DNA of 64,000 nt from Elephas maximus indicus (GCF_024166365.1 NC_064846.1:26929866-26993865), one strand, 5' to 3'. Counted from the first letter of the stretch, positions 1 through 11,591 are shown. Numbers and translations: made by a program. Notes: generated by a model from the sequence alone, not told the origin.

Positions 1-185
1 ATTAATGTTTTAACGCACCGCGGTGGTTATCCTACCTCTCAGATGTTCTTCCAGTCCTCTTCTTTCTTCTATTCCTAAGTAGGAAAATCCCCCAAAGCTT
101 AGAGCCTTGTTCCTCCTTTGCGCCCCTTCCAAAGCAACTCTAAGCAGGCAACCTCCAAATCTATATCCCTGGCCCAGACCTCTTA

Positions 186-355
186 AAAACCAAAAACCAA
201 ACCCAGTGCGGTCGAGTCGATGCCGACTCATAGTGATCCTATAGGACAGAGTAGAACTGCCCCATAGAGTTTCCAAGGAGCGCCTGGGGGATTCGAACTG
301 CCGACCCTTATGCTTAGCAGCCGTAGCATTTAACCACTACACCACCAGGGTTTCC
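186..355 (-). mobile_element. AfroSINE, antisense
   Basis: Reading the minus strand, it begins 'GGAAACCCTGGTGG', carries the tRNA-like box B region and ends 'GACTCGACCGCACTGGGTTTGG'-like with a TTTGG-rich tail. It is nearly full length. Bases 1-185 and 356-699 around it show nothing I recognise. Confidence 0.85.
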
Positions 356-699
356 CCGGAACTCTTACCTAATATATATTCCATTGTTAACATAACACTA
401 ACGAAACTCATAATAATTTCACCCAGACATTTAGGCTTAAAACTGCAAAGCCATGTGCTTTCTGCCGCTCTCCTAATTTCTCTGAATCCAATCAGCCAAC
501 AAGCTTCGTTAATATTTTCTTCGCAATTACTTTTACTCCTTGTTTTCTCTCCACCAGTACTTTATTGTAAGCCTTTGTGATAGCCTATCTGGGTTACTGC
601 ATTTTCCCCAAATAAGTCAGGTTGGATTTAATCTCTCCTTTAACCATTTTACTTTGTTCACAGTCATAAAAATATTCTTCCCAGAGTAATGTTTTAACT

Positions 700-1285
700 G
701 TGCTTAGTTAGCTAGTGTTGCTGTAACACAAATATCACAAGTGGATGGCTTTAAAGAACAGATTTTTTTTTTCTTACAGTTCTGGAGGCTAAAAGCACAA
801 ATAAGGGTCTCAATGGTGATTCTGTGTAGGTAGTCCAGGGTGAACCCCTCCCACCCGCAAGCATTCCTATCTCTGCGTCTTAAAACAAACCAACCAGCCA
901 GTTGCCTTCTAATTGATTCCGACTCATGGCAACCCCATACATGCAGAGTAGAACTGCGCTTCATAGAGTTTTCACAGTTATGACCTTTCAGAAGCAGATG
1001 CCAGGCTTTTCTTCCAAGGTGCCTCTGGGTGGGTTCAAATTGCCAACCTTTTGGTTACTAGTCCAGTGCTTAACCATTTATACCACACAAGCACTCCTCT
1101 ATGTCTAATCTGCTCTTTTTATAACTCAGAAGGGATTAGATTTAGAACTCATCCTACTCAGATATTATATAATTAATGTAACAAAGAAAACCCTATTTCC
1201 AAACAAGATTACATGCACAGGTATGGGGTTAGGATTCCAACACACTTTTTTTGCGGGGTGGCACAATTTAATCCATAGCAAATTG
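700..1285 (+). repeat. Ancient interspersed repeat interrupted by an AfroSINE
   Basis: The two arms (700-881 and 1101-1285) read like one widespread mammalian repeat: 'TGCTGTAACA...ACAGTTCTGGAGGCTA' on the left and '...CCCTATTTCCAAA...CACAATTTAATCCATA' on the right. I recognise the pattern but cannot name the family with certainty. Confidence 0.5.
882..1100 (-). mobile_element. AfroSINE, antisense, diverged
   Basis: An antisense copy with the 'GATTCCGACTCATGGCAACC' tail at its left and a diverged tRNA-like head at its right (about 1080-1100). It splits the older repeat listed at 700-1285. Confidence 0.75.
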
Positions 1286-2665
1286 TGTTATTTATCTGCT
1301 CAGACTCTACAATGGATTAGAAACCAAGACTGATTTTAAAGCTATAGTAGCTAAGACAGTATGGTATGGAGATAGACAGACCAATAGAACACAGAGCCCC
1401 AAAACAGACCCACACATAGATGGAAAGCTGATATTAAGCATACGTGACATTTCAAATCAGTGGGCAAAGAACAGATTATCCACCAAAAAGTGCCGGGACT
1501 ATTGATTACCCATAAGTGTAAATTATAAAATTAGACCCCTACCTCATACCACAGAGGGGAAAAAAATCAATTCCAGGTAGATTAAAAATCTGATTGTGAA
1601 AAAAGAAAAATTTTACAACATTCAGAAGAAAATAGAATATCTTTATGACCTTGGAATAGGGAGTAAGAATGATTACTTGATACTAGGAAGCATAAACAAT
1701 AAGGAATAGGTCAATACATTTAACTTAATTAAATTTCAAAATGTATGTACTTCAAAACATGTTAAAAGACAAGCCACAGACTAGGAGAAGACATTTTCAA
1801 TTTATAAAACAAACAAAGGATGACCTATGAGGCTCTACACTTTTGGCCATCATCACATTTCTGACTTTCTTTCCTACTAATCTTAGTCACACTGGCTCCT
1901 TGATGTTCCTAGGACTTGACAGGCACGCTCTTACCTCAAGGCCTTTTTACTTCCTGCTCCGTCTGCTGTACCCTCATATCTTTCACATCTTTGCTCAAAT
2001 GTAACTTTCTCAATGAGGCCTTCCCAGACTGCTTTATCTAAAATTAGAATTCAACAATCCTTCCACCTCAAGTAAACATGCTCCTTATTTCTCTTCCCTG
2101 TTTATTTTTCTCCAGAGAATTTATTACTATCTATTATATTTTATTATATAAAAAAATACTATTTTACTTATCGAACTTGTTTATCATTTATCTTTCCCTA
2201 TAGAATGTAAGTTCCATGAGGGCAAAAATTTTTGTCTGTTTTGCTCATAGCTGTATTTCCAGCGCGTCAAGCCCTTCCTGCAACAAAGTAGATGCTCAAA
2301 AAATACTGATTAAATGAATGAATGAATTAGTATCCAGAACATATGAAGAACTTCTATAAATCAGTAAAAGAAAGAAGCTTAGTAGAAAAATTGACAAAAA
2401 TATATGAACAAGCTATTCATAGACAAGAAAACCCAAACAGTCATTAAAGATATGAAAGTATGTGCAACTTTTCAGGGAAATGCAAATTAAAACCATGAGA
2501 TACTATTTCACAAACATCAGTTTGGCAAAAATTTAAAAAATCAGACAACACCAAGTGCTATTGATGATGTAGAAAAGATAGAACTCTGATCCACTGCTAC
2601 GAGTGTAAATTGGTAGAACTGCTTTGAAAAGCAATTTGACAATGTCTGATAAACTCGATCTCCAC
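1286..2665 (+). mobile_element. Ancient L1 ORF2 remnant, interrupted by an L2 3' end
   Basis: Bases 1286-1818 and 2329-2665 read through as decayed L1 ORF2 sequence ('ACAGTATGGTATGGAGATAG', 'ACCAATAGAACACAGAG', 'TTAGTATCCAGAACATATG', 'CTGCTACGAGTGTAAATTGG'). The two arms join cleanly if 1819-2328 is removed. Confidence 0.7.
1819..2328 (+). mobile_element. L2 LINE 3' end
   Basis: It has the L2 3' landmarks 'CTTTGCTCAAATGTAACTTT', 'CTCAATGAGGCCTTCCCAGA', 'GAATGTAAGTTCCATGAGGG' and a terminal GAATGAATGAAT run. It sits inside the L1 remnant. Confidence 0.8.
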
Positions 2666-2684
2666 GTATCTGTCAGTTTGTAAT

Positions 2685-5600
2685 ACTATGGGGGCTTGTG
2701 TGTTGCTGTGATGCTAGAAGCCAAGCCACCAGTATTCAAACACAAGCAGGGTCACCCATGTGGACAGGTTTCAGCTGAGCTTCCAGACTAAGACAGACTA
2801 GGAAGAAGGATCCGGTGATCTACTTCTGAAAAGGATCAGCCAGGGAAAACCTTATGAATAGCAGTGGAACATTGTCTGATATAGTGCCGGAAGATGAGCC
2901 GCCCCAGTTGGAAGGCACTCAGAATACGACTGGGAAAGAGCTACCTCCTCAAAGTAGAGTCAACCTTAATGACATGGATGGAGTAAAGCTTTTGGGACCT
3001 TCATTTGCTGATGTGGCACGACCCAAAATGGGAAGAAACAGCTGCAAACATCTATTAATACTCAGAACATGGAACATACGAAGTATGAATCTAGGAAAAT
3101 TGGAAATCATCAAAAATGAAATGGAACACATAAACATCAATATCCTAGGCATTAGTGAGCTGAAATGGACTGGTACTGGTCATTTTGAATCAGACAATCA
3201 TACGGCCTAGCATGCCAGGAGTGACAACTCGAAAAGGAATGGTATTGCATTCATCATCAAAAAGAACATTTCAAGACATGTCAGTGATAGGATAATATCC
3301 TTACACCTACAAGGAAGACCAGTTAATATGGCTGTTGTTCAAATTTACGCACCAACCACTCAGGGCAAAGATGAAGAAACTAAAGATTTTTACCAGTGTC
3401 TGCAGTGTGAAATTGATCAAACACACAATCAGGATGCATTGATAATTACTGGCGATTGGAATGCAAAAGCGGAAACAAAGAAGAAGGACCCAAAGTTGGA
3501 AAATATGGCCTTGGTAATAGAAACAATGTTGGAGATCACATGACAGAATTTTGCAAGACCAATGACCTCTTCATTGCAAATACCTTTTTTAACCAACATA
3601 AGCAGCGACTGTATACATGGACCTCGCCTGATGGAATACACAGGAATCAAATCGACTACATCTGTGGAAAGAGACGATGGAAAAGCTCAGTATCATCAGT
3701 CAGAACAAGGCCAGGGGCCGACCGTGGAACAGACCACCAATTGTTCATAAGCAAGTTCAAGTTGAAACTGAAGAAAATTAGAATAAGCCCAGGAGAGCCA
3801 AAGTATGACCATGAATAGATCCCACCTGAATTTAGAGACCATCTCAAGAATAGATTTGATGCGTTGAACACTAAGGACCAAAGACCAGAGGAGTTATGGA
3901 ATGACATCAAGGACATCGTATATGAAGAAAGCAAGGGGTCATTAAAAAGACAGGAAAAAAAGAAAGCAAGAGACTCTGAAACTTGTTCTTGAACGTCAAG
4001 TAGCTAAAGCAAATGGAAGAAATGATGAAGTAAAAGAGCTGAACAGAAGATTTCAAAGGGCGGCTCCAGAAGACAAAGTAAAGTATTATGATGACATGTA
4101 CAAAGACCTGGAAAAAGAAAACCAAAAGGGAAGAACACACTCGGCATTTTTCAAGCTGAAAGAACTGAAGAAAAAATTCAAGTCTTGATTTGCAGTGGTG
4201 AAGGATTCTATAGGGAAAATATTAAACAATGCAGGAAGCATCAAAAGAAGATAGAAGGAATACACAGACTCATTATACCAAAAAGAATAAGTCGATGTTC
4301 AACCATTTCAAGAGGTGGCATACGATCAGGAACCGATGGTACTGAAGGAAGAAGTCCAAGCTGCACTGAAGGCACTGGTGAAAAACAAGGCTCCAGGAAT
4401 TGACAGAATACCAATTGTGACGTTTCAACAAACAGATGCAGCACGGAAGTGCTCGCTCATCTATGCCAAGAAATTTGGAAGACAGTTTCTTGGCCAACCG
4501 ACTAGAAGAGATCCATATTTGTGCCTATTCCCAAGAACGGTGAGCCAACCAAATGCAAAAATTATTGAACAATATCATTAATATCACCTGCAAGTAAAAT
4601 TTTGCTGAACATCATTCAAAGGTGGTTGCAACAGTATATCAACAGGGAACTGTCAGAAATTCAAGCTGGATTCAGAAGAGGATGTGGAACCAGGGATATC
4701 ATTATTGATGTCAGATGGGTCCTGGCTGGAAGCAGAGAACACCAGAAAGATGATTAGCTGTGTTTTACTGACTATGCAAAAACATTCGACTGTGTGGATC
4801 ATAACAAATTATGGATAACACTGCAAAGAATGGGAGTTCCAGAACACTTAATTGTGCTCATGAGGAAACCGTACATAGATCAAGAGCAGTTGTTTCGAAC
4901 AGAACAAGGGGATACTGTGTGGTCTAAAGTCAGGAAAGGTGTACATCAGGGTTGTATTCTTTCATCATACTTATTCAATCTGTAGGAAACCCTGGTGGCA
5001 TAGTGGTTAAGTGCTACGGCTGCTAACCAAAGGGTCAGCAGTTCAAATCTGCCAGGCAGTCCTTGGAAACTCTATGGGGCAGTTCTACTCTGTTGTATAG
5101 GGTTGCTATGAGTTGGAATTGACTCGAAGGCGCTGGGTTTGGTTTGGTTTGGGTATTTGATCTGTATGCTGAGCAAATAGTCTGAGAAACTGGACTATAT
5201 GAAGAAGAACAGAGCATCAGGATTGGGGGAAGACTCATTCACAACCTGCGTTATGCAGATGACACAACTTTGCTTGCTGAAAGTGAAGAGGACTTGAAGC
5301 ATTTACTGATGGAGATCAAAGACCACAGCTTTCAGTATGGATTATGCCTCAACATAAACAAAAGAAAAATCCTCACAACTGGACCAATAAGCAACACCAT
5401 GATAAATGGAAGAAAGATTGAAGTTGTGAAGGATTTCATTTTACTTGGATCTACAATCAACACCCATGGAAGCAGCAGTCAAGAAATCAAAAGATGCATT
5501 GCTTTGGGCAAATCTGCTGCAAAAGACCTCTTTAAAATGTTGAAAAGCAGAGGTGTCTGTCACTTTAAGAACTAAGGTGCACCTAACCCAAGCCATGGTG

Positions 5601-6050
5601 TTTTCAATCGCCTCATATGCATGTGAAAGCTGGACAGTGAAAAGGAAGACTTAATAAGAATTGATGCCCTTGCATTGTGGTGTCGTCGAAGAATATCAAA
5701 CATACCACGGACTGTTAAAAGAATGAACAAACGTGTTAAAAGAACGAACAAAGTACAACTAGAATGCTCCTTAGAAGCAAGGATGGTGAGACTAGGTCTC
5801 ACATACTTTATACACGTTATCAGGAGGGATCAATCCCCAGAGCGGGACATCATGCTTGGTAAAGTAGAGGGTCAGCGAAAAAGAGGAAGTTTCTCAACCA
5901 CATGGATTGACACAGTGACTGCAGCAATGGGCTCAATCAAGCATAACAAGGATTGTGTGGATGGCACAGGACCACACAGTGTTTCATTCTGTTGTACAAA
6001 GGGTCACTATGAGTCGGAACCGACTTGACGGCACCTAACAACAACAACGA
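2685..6050 (+). mobile_element. RTE1-type (Bov-B-like) LINE, nearly full length, inactivated
   Basis: About 3.2 kb after removing the SINE inside it. The endonuclease half is readable at 3050-3780 (TWNIRSMNLGKLEIIK, YAPTTQGKDEETKDFY, ITGDWNAK, IDYI), and the reverse-transcriptase half at 4640-5580 (FRRGCGTRD, FTDYAKTFDCVDHNKLW, VHQGCILSSYLFNL, YADDTTLLAESEEDLKHLL). Stops and frameshifts break it into several frames (for example a TAG at 3208 and a TAG after FNL), and the RT block is split by a SINE. The 3' end is 'TATGAGTCGGAACCGACTTG' followed by an ACAACAACAACR tail. It is a dead copy of a selfish element. Confidence 0.9.
4985..5159 (+). mobile_element. AfroSINE inserted in the RTE1 LINE
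   Basis: A full-length sense SINE lying between the RT motif FNL and the next residues. The 7-bp target duplication ATCTGTA is visible at 4978-4984 and 5160-5166. The SINE is therefore younger than this RTE1 copy. Confidence 0.9.
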
Positions 6051-6099
6051 AAAAGTTGAATATGCAATACACTCCAATCCAGAAATTCCACTTCTATCT

Positions 6100-6532
6100 A
6101 GGTGGTGGTGTTGTTAGTTTCTGTCAAGTTGGTTCTGACTCATGGTGACCTTATGTATACCCAGTACAGAATGAAATGTTGCCTGGTTCCACATCATCTT
6201 CACGATGGTTGGTATATTCGAGTCCATTGTTTTGGCTATTGTGTCAATCCATCTCATCAAGGGTTTTGTTTGTTTTCGTTGACCCTCTACTAACCATGAT
6301 GGTCTTTTCTGGCAATTGGTCTTTCCTGATGATGTGTCCAGGAAGCATTCTGGTTATATTTCTTCTAAGACTGATCTGTTTGTTCTTCTGGAAATTTACA
6401 GTATATTCAATATTCTTCACCAATACCACAATTCATATGCATCAATTCTCCTTCTGTCTTCCTTTTTCATTGTCCAGCTTTCACATCCATATGAGGCGAT
6501 TAAAAAGACCATGACATGGGTCAGGCACACCT
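6100..6532 (-). mobile_element. RTE1 3' fragment, antisense
   Basis: The reverse complement matches the last 430 bp of the sense RTE1 copy that ends only 50 bp away (for example RRNITRMLPGHIIRKDQLPE on the minus strand). The pair forms a head-on inverted arrangement. Confidence 0.8.
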
Positions 6533-6558
6533 TGTTGTTGTTGCCCATCAGCAGGTAA

Positions 6559-6605
6559 ATGGATAAATAAATAAATAAATTAAATAAATAAATAAATAAA
6601 TAAAT
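6559..6605 (+). repeat. (AAAT)n simple repeat
   Basis: About eleven AAAT/TAAA units with one slip, directly after the antisense RTE1 fragment. Confidence 0.9.
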
Positions 6606-6639
6606 CATGGTATTCATGAAGTTGATTACTATTTTAAAC

Positions 6640-7010
6640 TAGACCTACATGTATTAACATAGTTAAGTCTAAGCAAACATAACATTGAGCAAAAAAAGCA
6701 AATTGCAAAACACACAGTATACCATTTATATAAAGTTTGAAAAATTTATCTGTTGCTTATGGCTACATGGATATGCAGTAATAGTATATAAAACTTAAAA
6801 GGGCATGGTCATCACCAAATTGAAGGGAGGGAGAAGATTGAGACTGGAGAGGTGTGCACAGGGAATATCAACTATATCTGTAATATTTATGTCTTTAAAC
6901 ACTATCTGAAAGTTACTGTTGCAAGATTTGATAGAACCAGGTGGTAGGTACATATATTGGTTATGCTATTCCATGTGCTTTCCTGTGTTTGAAATTGTTT
7001 GCAATAAATG
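6640..7010 (+). mobile_element. Old L1-type 3' end (probable)
   Basis: It resembles old L1 3' ends ('ACATTGAGCAAAA', 'CAGTATACCATTTATATAAA'). It is diverged and its borders are approximate. The next 640 bp (7011-7650) are a purine-rich stretch I cannot assign. Confidence 0.4.
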
Positions 7011-7654
7011 GAAATGAAAACTAAGGAAAATATGTGGGAAAGGGTTAGCAGTGTCACATGCTGAGAACAGGACAAGGAAAATGGGGATTGAGAGACTTTC
7101 TTTAGGTGGATCAAGGAGTTTGCTGGGGACTGCTGAATGTGTAGTTGCAATAAATGGCAAGGGTAGAAACAAGATTACAGTGAATTGAGGAGGGGCCACA
7201 TACTGAAGACGTTTGGAAATAAAAGAGTGAAATACAATTTTAACTAAATTAGTTAGATCAAAATAGGTTCTTGACAAAGCTGGAAGCCACTTTAAAGCAA
7301 AGGAGAAGGAGCCAGCTAAGAGGGGGACATATCAGATGCTAGAAGAGGGAGGCAGGAAGGTTGGAAGCAAAATCTCTCAGTGATTGGGAAGAAGAAGGAT
7401 CCAAGGTGGTGATCATCTTCAGAGAAAAAGTAAGATATTTTGCTGAGTCTATATATCCTCAGCATCTAGAACAGTGCATGGTGTATAGTGGGTATTTGAA
7501 TAGATAGTAGTTTAGTGAGGAATAAGAGGTTGTATAGGAATTGAAATGTGTTGAGGTGAGGACATTACAAAATGAGGTTATCTCACAGGGGAAATAATGA
7601 TTTTCTCAAAAAAAGTAGTAAGTGGATGTTGAAATAGTAATGACAGTAATAATA

Positions 7655-7757
7655 CTGATAGCTAATGTTTTTTTTAATGTTTAACACTCACTGCGTGACA
7701 GAAACCCTGCTTGGAGTTTTACATACATAACTTCATTTAATTCTTACTAATGACATG
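7655..7757 (-). mobile_element. MIR fragment
   Basis: Antisense MIR signature 'GGAGTTTTACATACATAACT TCATTTAATTCTTAC'. It ends where a SINE begins. A second MIR piece with 'CAGGCACTATGCTAACTGC' lies at 8183-8236. Confidence 0.6.
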
Positions 7758-7760
7758 TGA

Positions 7761-7960
7761 AGGAGCCCTGGTGGCACAGCAGTTAAGTGCTCGGCTGACA
7801 ACTGAAAGGTTGGTGTTCGAACCCACCAGCCTCTCTGCTGGAGAAAGATGTGGCAGTCTGCTTCTGTAAAGATTTACAGCCTTGAAAACCCTATGGGGCA
7901 GTTCTACTCTGTACTATGGGGTCTGTGTGAGTCAGAATCAAATTGATGGCAATGGGTATG
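7761..7960 (+). mobile_element. AfroSINE, sense
   Basis: Starts 'GGAGCCCTGGTGGCACAGCA', has the box B-like 'GTTCGAACCCACC' and ends 'AATTGATGGCAATGGG'. It is followed at once by a second SINE of another subfamily. Confidence 0.85.
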
Positions 7961-7969
7961 TGCCAAGCG

Positions 7970-8180
7970 AGGACTCCCTGGGCGGTACAAAGAGTTAACG
8001 TGCTTGGTTGTTAACCAAAAGTTTAGAGGTTTGAGTCCACTCAGAGGCACCTCGGGAGAAAGGCCTGGCAATCTAAATCTGAAAAATCAGCCATTAAAAC
8101 CCCTATGGAGCACAGTTCTACTCTGACACACATGGGTTCCCTATGAGTTGGGGCTGACTTGATGGCAGCTAACAATACAA
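7970..8180 (+). mobile_element. AfroSINE, sense, subfamily with 'GAAAGGCCTGGCAATC' middle
   Basis: Head 'GGACTCCCTGGGCGGTACAA', middle 'CTGAAAAATCAGCCATTAAA', tail 'CTTGATGGCAGCTAACAA'. The middle resembles the 5' region of the RTE1 LINE. Confidence 0.8.
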
Positions 8181-8182
8181 CA

Positions 8183-8590
8183 CATGCCAGGCACTATGCT
8201 AACTGCTTTACCCGAGTTATCACATTTAATCTGGTGAAATTGCAGAAGAGAGTAGAGGGTTGGGGACTTGAATAGGACAGAAAAGGAGGAAAATGTCATT
8301 GTTGGAAGAGTAATGATGAATCCAGACAAATTAATAAAGGTTTTTAGAGCAGAAAAGAGTTCAGTTGGAGGCAGATTGCATGAATTTATATAGTGGGCCA
8401 AATTAGCGCAGGTCTGTAACTTTCTCTGGCAATACTTGGCAGATGGAAAGCAAGAGCAGAGAAAACATACCAAGAAAGCTCATCAGGCTTGGAAATTAGC
8501 ATAGCAGGCCCAGCAGAAGGTCATGCAGTGGGACAGTCTAAAATGGTGTTTAGGGTGCACTGAAACTGGGTGGGGTTAAAGTTGTGAACC
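8183..8590 (-). repeat. MIR piece followed by unassigned ancient sequence
   Basis: 8183-8236 is a short antisense MIR. Bases 8237-8590 are unassigned; their purine-rich style resembles 7010-7650 and 49200-49870 and may be one ancient repeat family. Confidence 0.35.
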
Positions 8591-8935
8591 AGTGGGGGTT
8601 CAGAGGTAGAATTCTTGCCTTCCATGCAGGACACCCAGGTTTGATTCCCAGCCGATGCACCTCATGTGCAGCAACAACTTGTTTGTCAGTGGAGGCTTGC
8701 ATGTTGCTACGATGCTAAACAGGTTTCAGCGGAGCTTCCAGGCTAAGAGGAACTAGGAAGAAAGGCCTGACAATCCACTTTCAAAAATTAGCCAGTAGAA
8801 ACCCTATCTATGGATCATAATGGTCTAATCGGCAATGGATCACGGGGATGGTGCAGGACCAGGCAGTGTTTCCTTTGTTGTGCATGGGGTCACCGTGAGT
8901 AGGGGGTAGACTGGACGGAAGCTACCAAAAACAGA
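8591..8935 (+). mobile_element. tRNA-Gly-headed SINE with RTE1-derived body
   Basis: Bases 8591-8660 look like a tRNA-Gly gene ('GTTCAGAGGTAGAATTCTTG', 'GGTTTGATTCCCAGCC'). Bases 8694-8815 align with the RTE1 5' region at 2690-2845, and 8820-8920 align with RTE1 just before its 3' end (5940-6020). It looks like a tRNA head on an internally deleted RTE1. Confidence 0.65.
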
Positions 8936-9195
8936 GTCAAAGTTGGTTGTCATTGTTAGGAGCCATTGAATTGGTTCCAACTCATCGCAACCCTATGTAC
9001 AATAGAATGAAACACTGATGGATCCCGCGCCATCCTCACAATTGTTGCTATGCTTGAGCCCATTGCTGTAGCCACTGTGTCAATCCATCTTATTGAGGGT
9101 CTTTCTCTTTGTCACTGACCCTTTACTTTACCAAGCATGATGTCCTCCTCCAGGGACTGGTCCTTCTTGATAACATATCCAAAGTACGTGAGACC

Positions 9196-10534
9196 CGAGA
9201 GCAAAAAGATGAAAACAGCCTAGATGCCCGTCAATTGATGACTGGAGAAACAAACTGTGGTACATACACACAGTGGAGTATTTATACAACGATAAAGAAC
9301 AATGATGAATCTGTGAAGCATTTCATAACATGGATGAATCTGGAGGGCATCATGCTGAGTGAAATAAATCAATCACAAAAGGACAAATATTGTATGAGAC
9401 CACTACTGTACTGAAAAGGTTTACACACAAAAAGAAATCATCTTTGATGGTTACGAGGGAGGGGAGTGGTAGGGATGGAAAAACACTAGACAATAGATAA
9501 GTGGTAACTTTGGTAAAGGGTAAGTCAGTACACAATACTGGGGAAACCAGCACAACTCGTACAAGGCAAGGTCATAGATGTTTCATAGACACATCCAAGC
9601 TCCCTGAGGGACCAAATTTGCTAGGCTGAAGTCTGTGGGGACCATGGTCTCAGGAAACATCTAGCTCAACTGGCATAACATAGTTTATAAAGAAAATGTT
9701 CTACATTCTACTTTGGTGAGTAGTGCCTGGGGTCTTAAAAGCCTGTGAGTGGCCATCTAGGATGCTCCAATGGTCTCACCCCTTAGGGAGCAAGGAAGAA
9801 TGAAGAAAACTAAAGATACAAGGGAAATATTAGTCCAAAGGACTAATGGACCGCAGCTACCATGGCCCCCACCAGACTGAGCCCAGTACGATGAGATTGT
9901 CCCTGGCTACCACCACTGACTGCTCTGACAGGGATCACAATAGAGGGTCCCAGACAGAGCTGGAGAAAAATGTAGAACAAAATTCTAACTCAAAAAGAAA
10001 GACCATACATGCTGCCCTGACAAAGACTGGAGAAGCCCTGAGAGTATGGCCCCTGGACACCCTTTCATCTCAGTAATGAAGTCACTCCTGAGGTTTACCC
10101 TTCAGCTAAAGATTGGAAGGGCCCATAAAACAAAATGAGACTAAAGGAGTACACCAGCCCTGGGGCAGGGACTGGAAGGCAGGAAGGGACAGGAAAGCCG
10201 GTAATAGGGAACCCAAGGTTGAAAACAGAGAGTGCTGACATGTAGTGGGGTTGTTAACCAAAGTCATAGAACAATGTGTGTACTATTTAATGAGAAACTA
10301 GTTCGTTCTGTAAACCTTAATCTAAAGTACCAAAAAACCAAACTAAACCCAGTGCCGTCGAGTCGATTCCGACTCATAGCGACCCTATAGGACAGAGTAG
10401 AACTGCCCCATAGAGTTTCCAAGGAGGGCCTGGCGGATTTGAACTGCCAACCTTTTGGTTAGCAGCCGTAACACTTAACCACTACGCCACCAGGGTTTCC
10501 ATCTAAAGTACAATTAAAAAACAAACAAACAAAA
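9196..10534 (+). mobile_element. Young 5'-truncated L1 with its 3' UTR, split by an AfroSINE
   Basis: Begins in the end of ORF2 ('LEGIMLSEINQSQKDKYCMR' frame, stop near 9412) and continues through a 1-kb 3' UTR ('GGGGTCTTAAAAGCCTGTGA', 'GAGTATGGCCCCTGGACACC') to an A-rich end. The 16-bp target duplication CAAAGTACGTGAGACC / CAAAGTACATGAGACC is at 9180-9195 and 10535-10550. Confidence 0.85.
10331..10500 (-). mobile_element. AfroSINE inserted in the L1 3' UTR
   Basis: Full-length antisense copy flanked by the exact 11-bp duplication ATCTAAAGTAC (10320-10330 and 10501-10511), which is L1 3' UTR sequence. Confidence 0.9.
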
Positions 10535-11131
10535 CAAAGTACATGAGACCAAGTCTCACCACCCCTGCTTCCTTTTCTAGGATCACTTCAGGGGCGATAT
10601 TTACTTATGTACTTCTTTATGTGTTAAGTAATTTTGTGAATTGGCTAAGATAATTATTTTATCCATAGCAGCCTTATGCCTTCCCTAGGGTTGTTAATGA
10701 TACCATTGTTCAACTTATCTATGACCCCTGCCTCTCCCTTGCCTATGATATTCAATGACTCATATGTTTTGTCAATTCTCTAGTAAATTCCTTAATGTAC
10801 AGCTCTGATCATTCTCACTAATCATCAGATGGCACTTTGCCAAACCGAATAAAGGTCATACACCCTATACTTGCATTTGTGTACCAGACGAATTCAATGC
10901 AAAGATTTAAATGGCCATTGAACAAAGTTCAAATAAATTAAACTCTAGCTTCAAGGAAAGATGAGTCCCACTGCCGTGTACACATGCTCACGGGTGCACA
11001 CACACACACAAAATTAAACAGATACTAAGTGCTTGTCTTTTATCCATTTGATAACTATAACCAAATGTCTAGGACTTATGAGCATTTTACAGACAAAATA
11101 AAAAATTGATATCTTAAAAAACATGGCTGTA

Positions 11132-11591
11132 TTATAGAATAATCCTGATCAAAAGGGAGGAAAAATGCAGAACGGAATTTAAAATTCTCATAGAATCCAG
11201 AATTTCTAGAGTCATTGAGGCTGGGTAAACCCCCAAAACTATTGCCCTGAGATAATCTTTAAACCTTAAACCAAAAATATCCCCTGAAGTCTTTTTTAAA
11301 CCAAACAATCATTTCACTTAATTAGAAAAAATGTCTGCCTTGAGCACTGTGCTCTTTTGAAGAACTATCTATACCAGATCAAACTGACAACAGCAACTTG
11401 AGAGGTTAGATAGGAAGCTTAGGGGGCAGTGCATTTATACTAACGACAGAGGAACAATTTGAAAAAGGAGGGTGAGAATGGCTGCACAACTTGAAGAATG
11501 TGATCAAGGTCAGTGAATTGTACATGTAGAAATTGTTGAATTGGTTTATGTTTTGCTGTGTATATTTTCAACAACAAAAATAAAATAAACT
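11132..11591 (+). mobile_element. L1 3' end of a second family
   Basis: About 460 bp ending 'GCTGTGTATATTTTCAACAA' and an A-rich tail. It is flanked by direct copies of AAAAAACATGGCTGTA (about 11115-11131 and 11594-11611), a convincing target duplication. Bases 10571-11110 and 11612-12196 around it show no recognised feature. Confidence 0.75.

Larger units (their letters stand above)
8945..10570 (-). mobile_element. RTE1 3' fragment, antisense, split by an L1
   Basis: Arms at 8945-9195 and 10535-10570 match the antisense 3' part of RTE1 (compare 62857-63100). The L1 between them is flanked by a 16-bp duplication of RTE1 sequence. Confidence 0.75.

Noticed and set aside
8591-8660. Possible functional tRNA-Gly gene
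   Set aside because: The stem sequences are mismatched and it is joined to RTE1-derived SINE sequence, so it is the head of a SINE.
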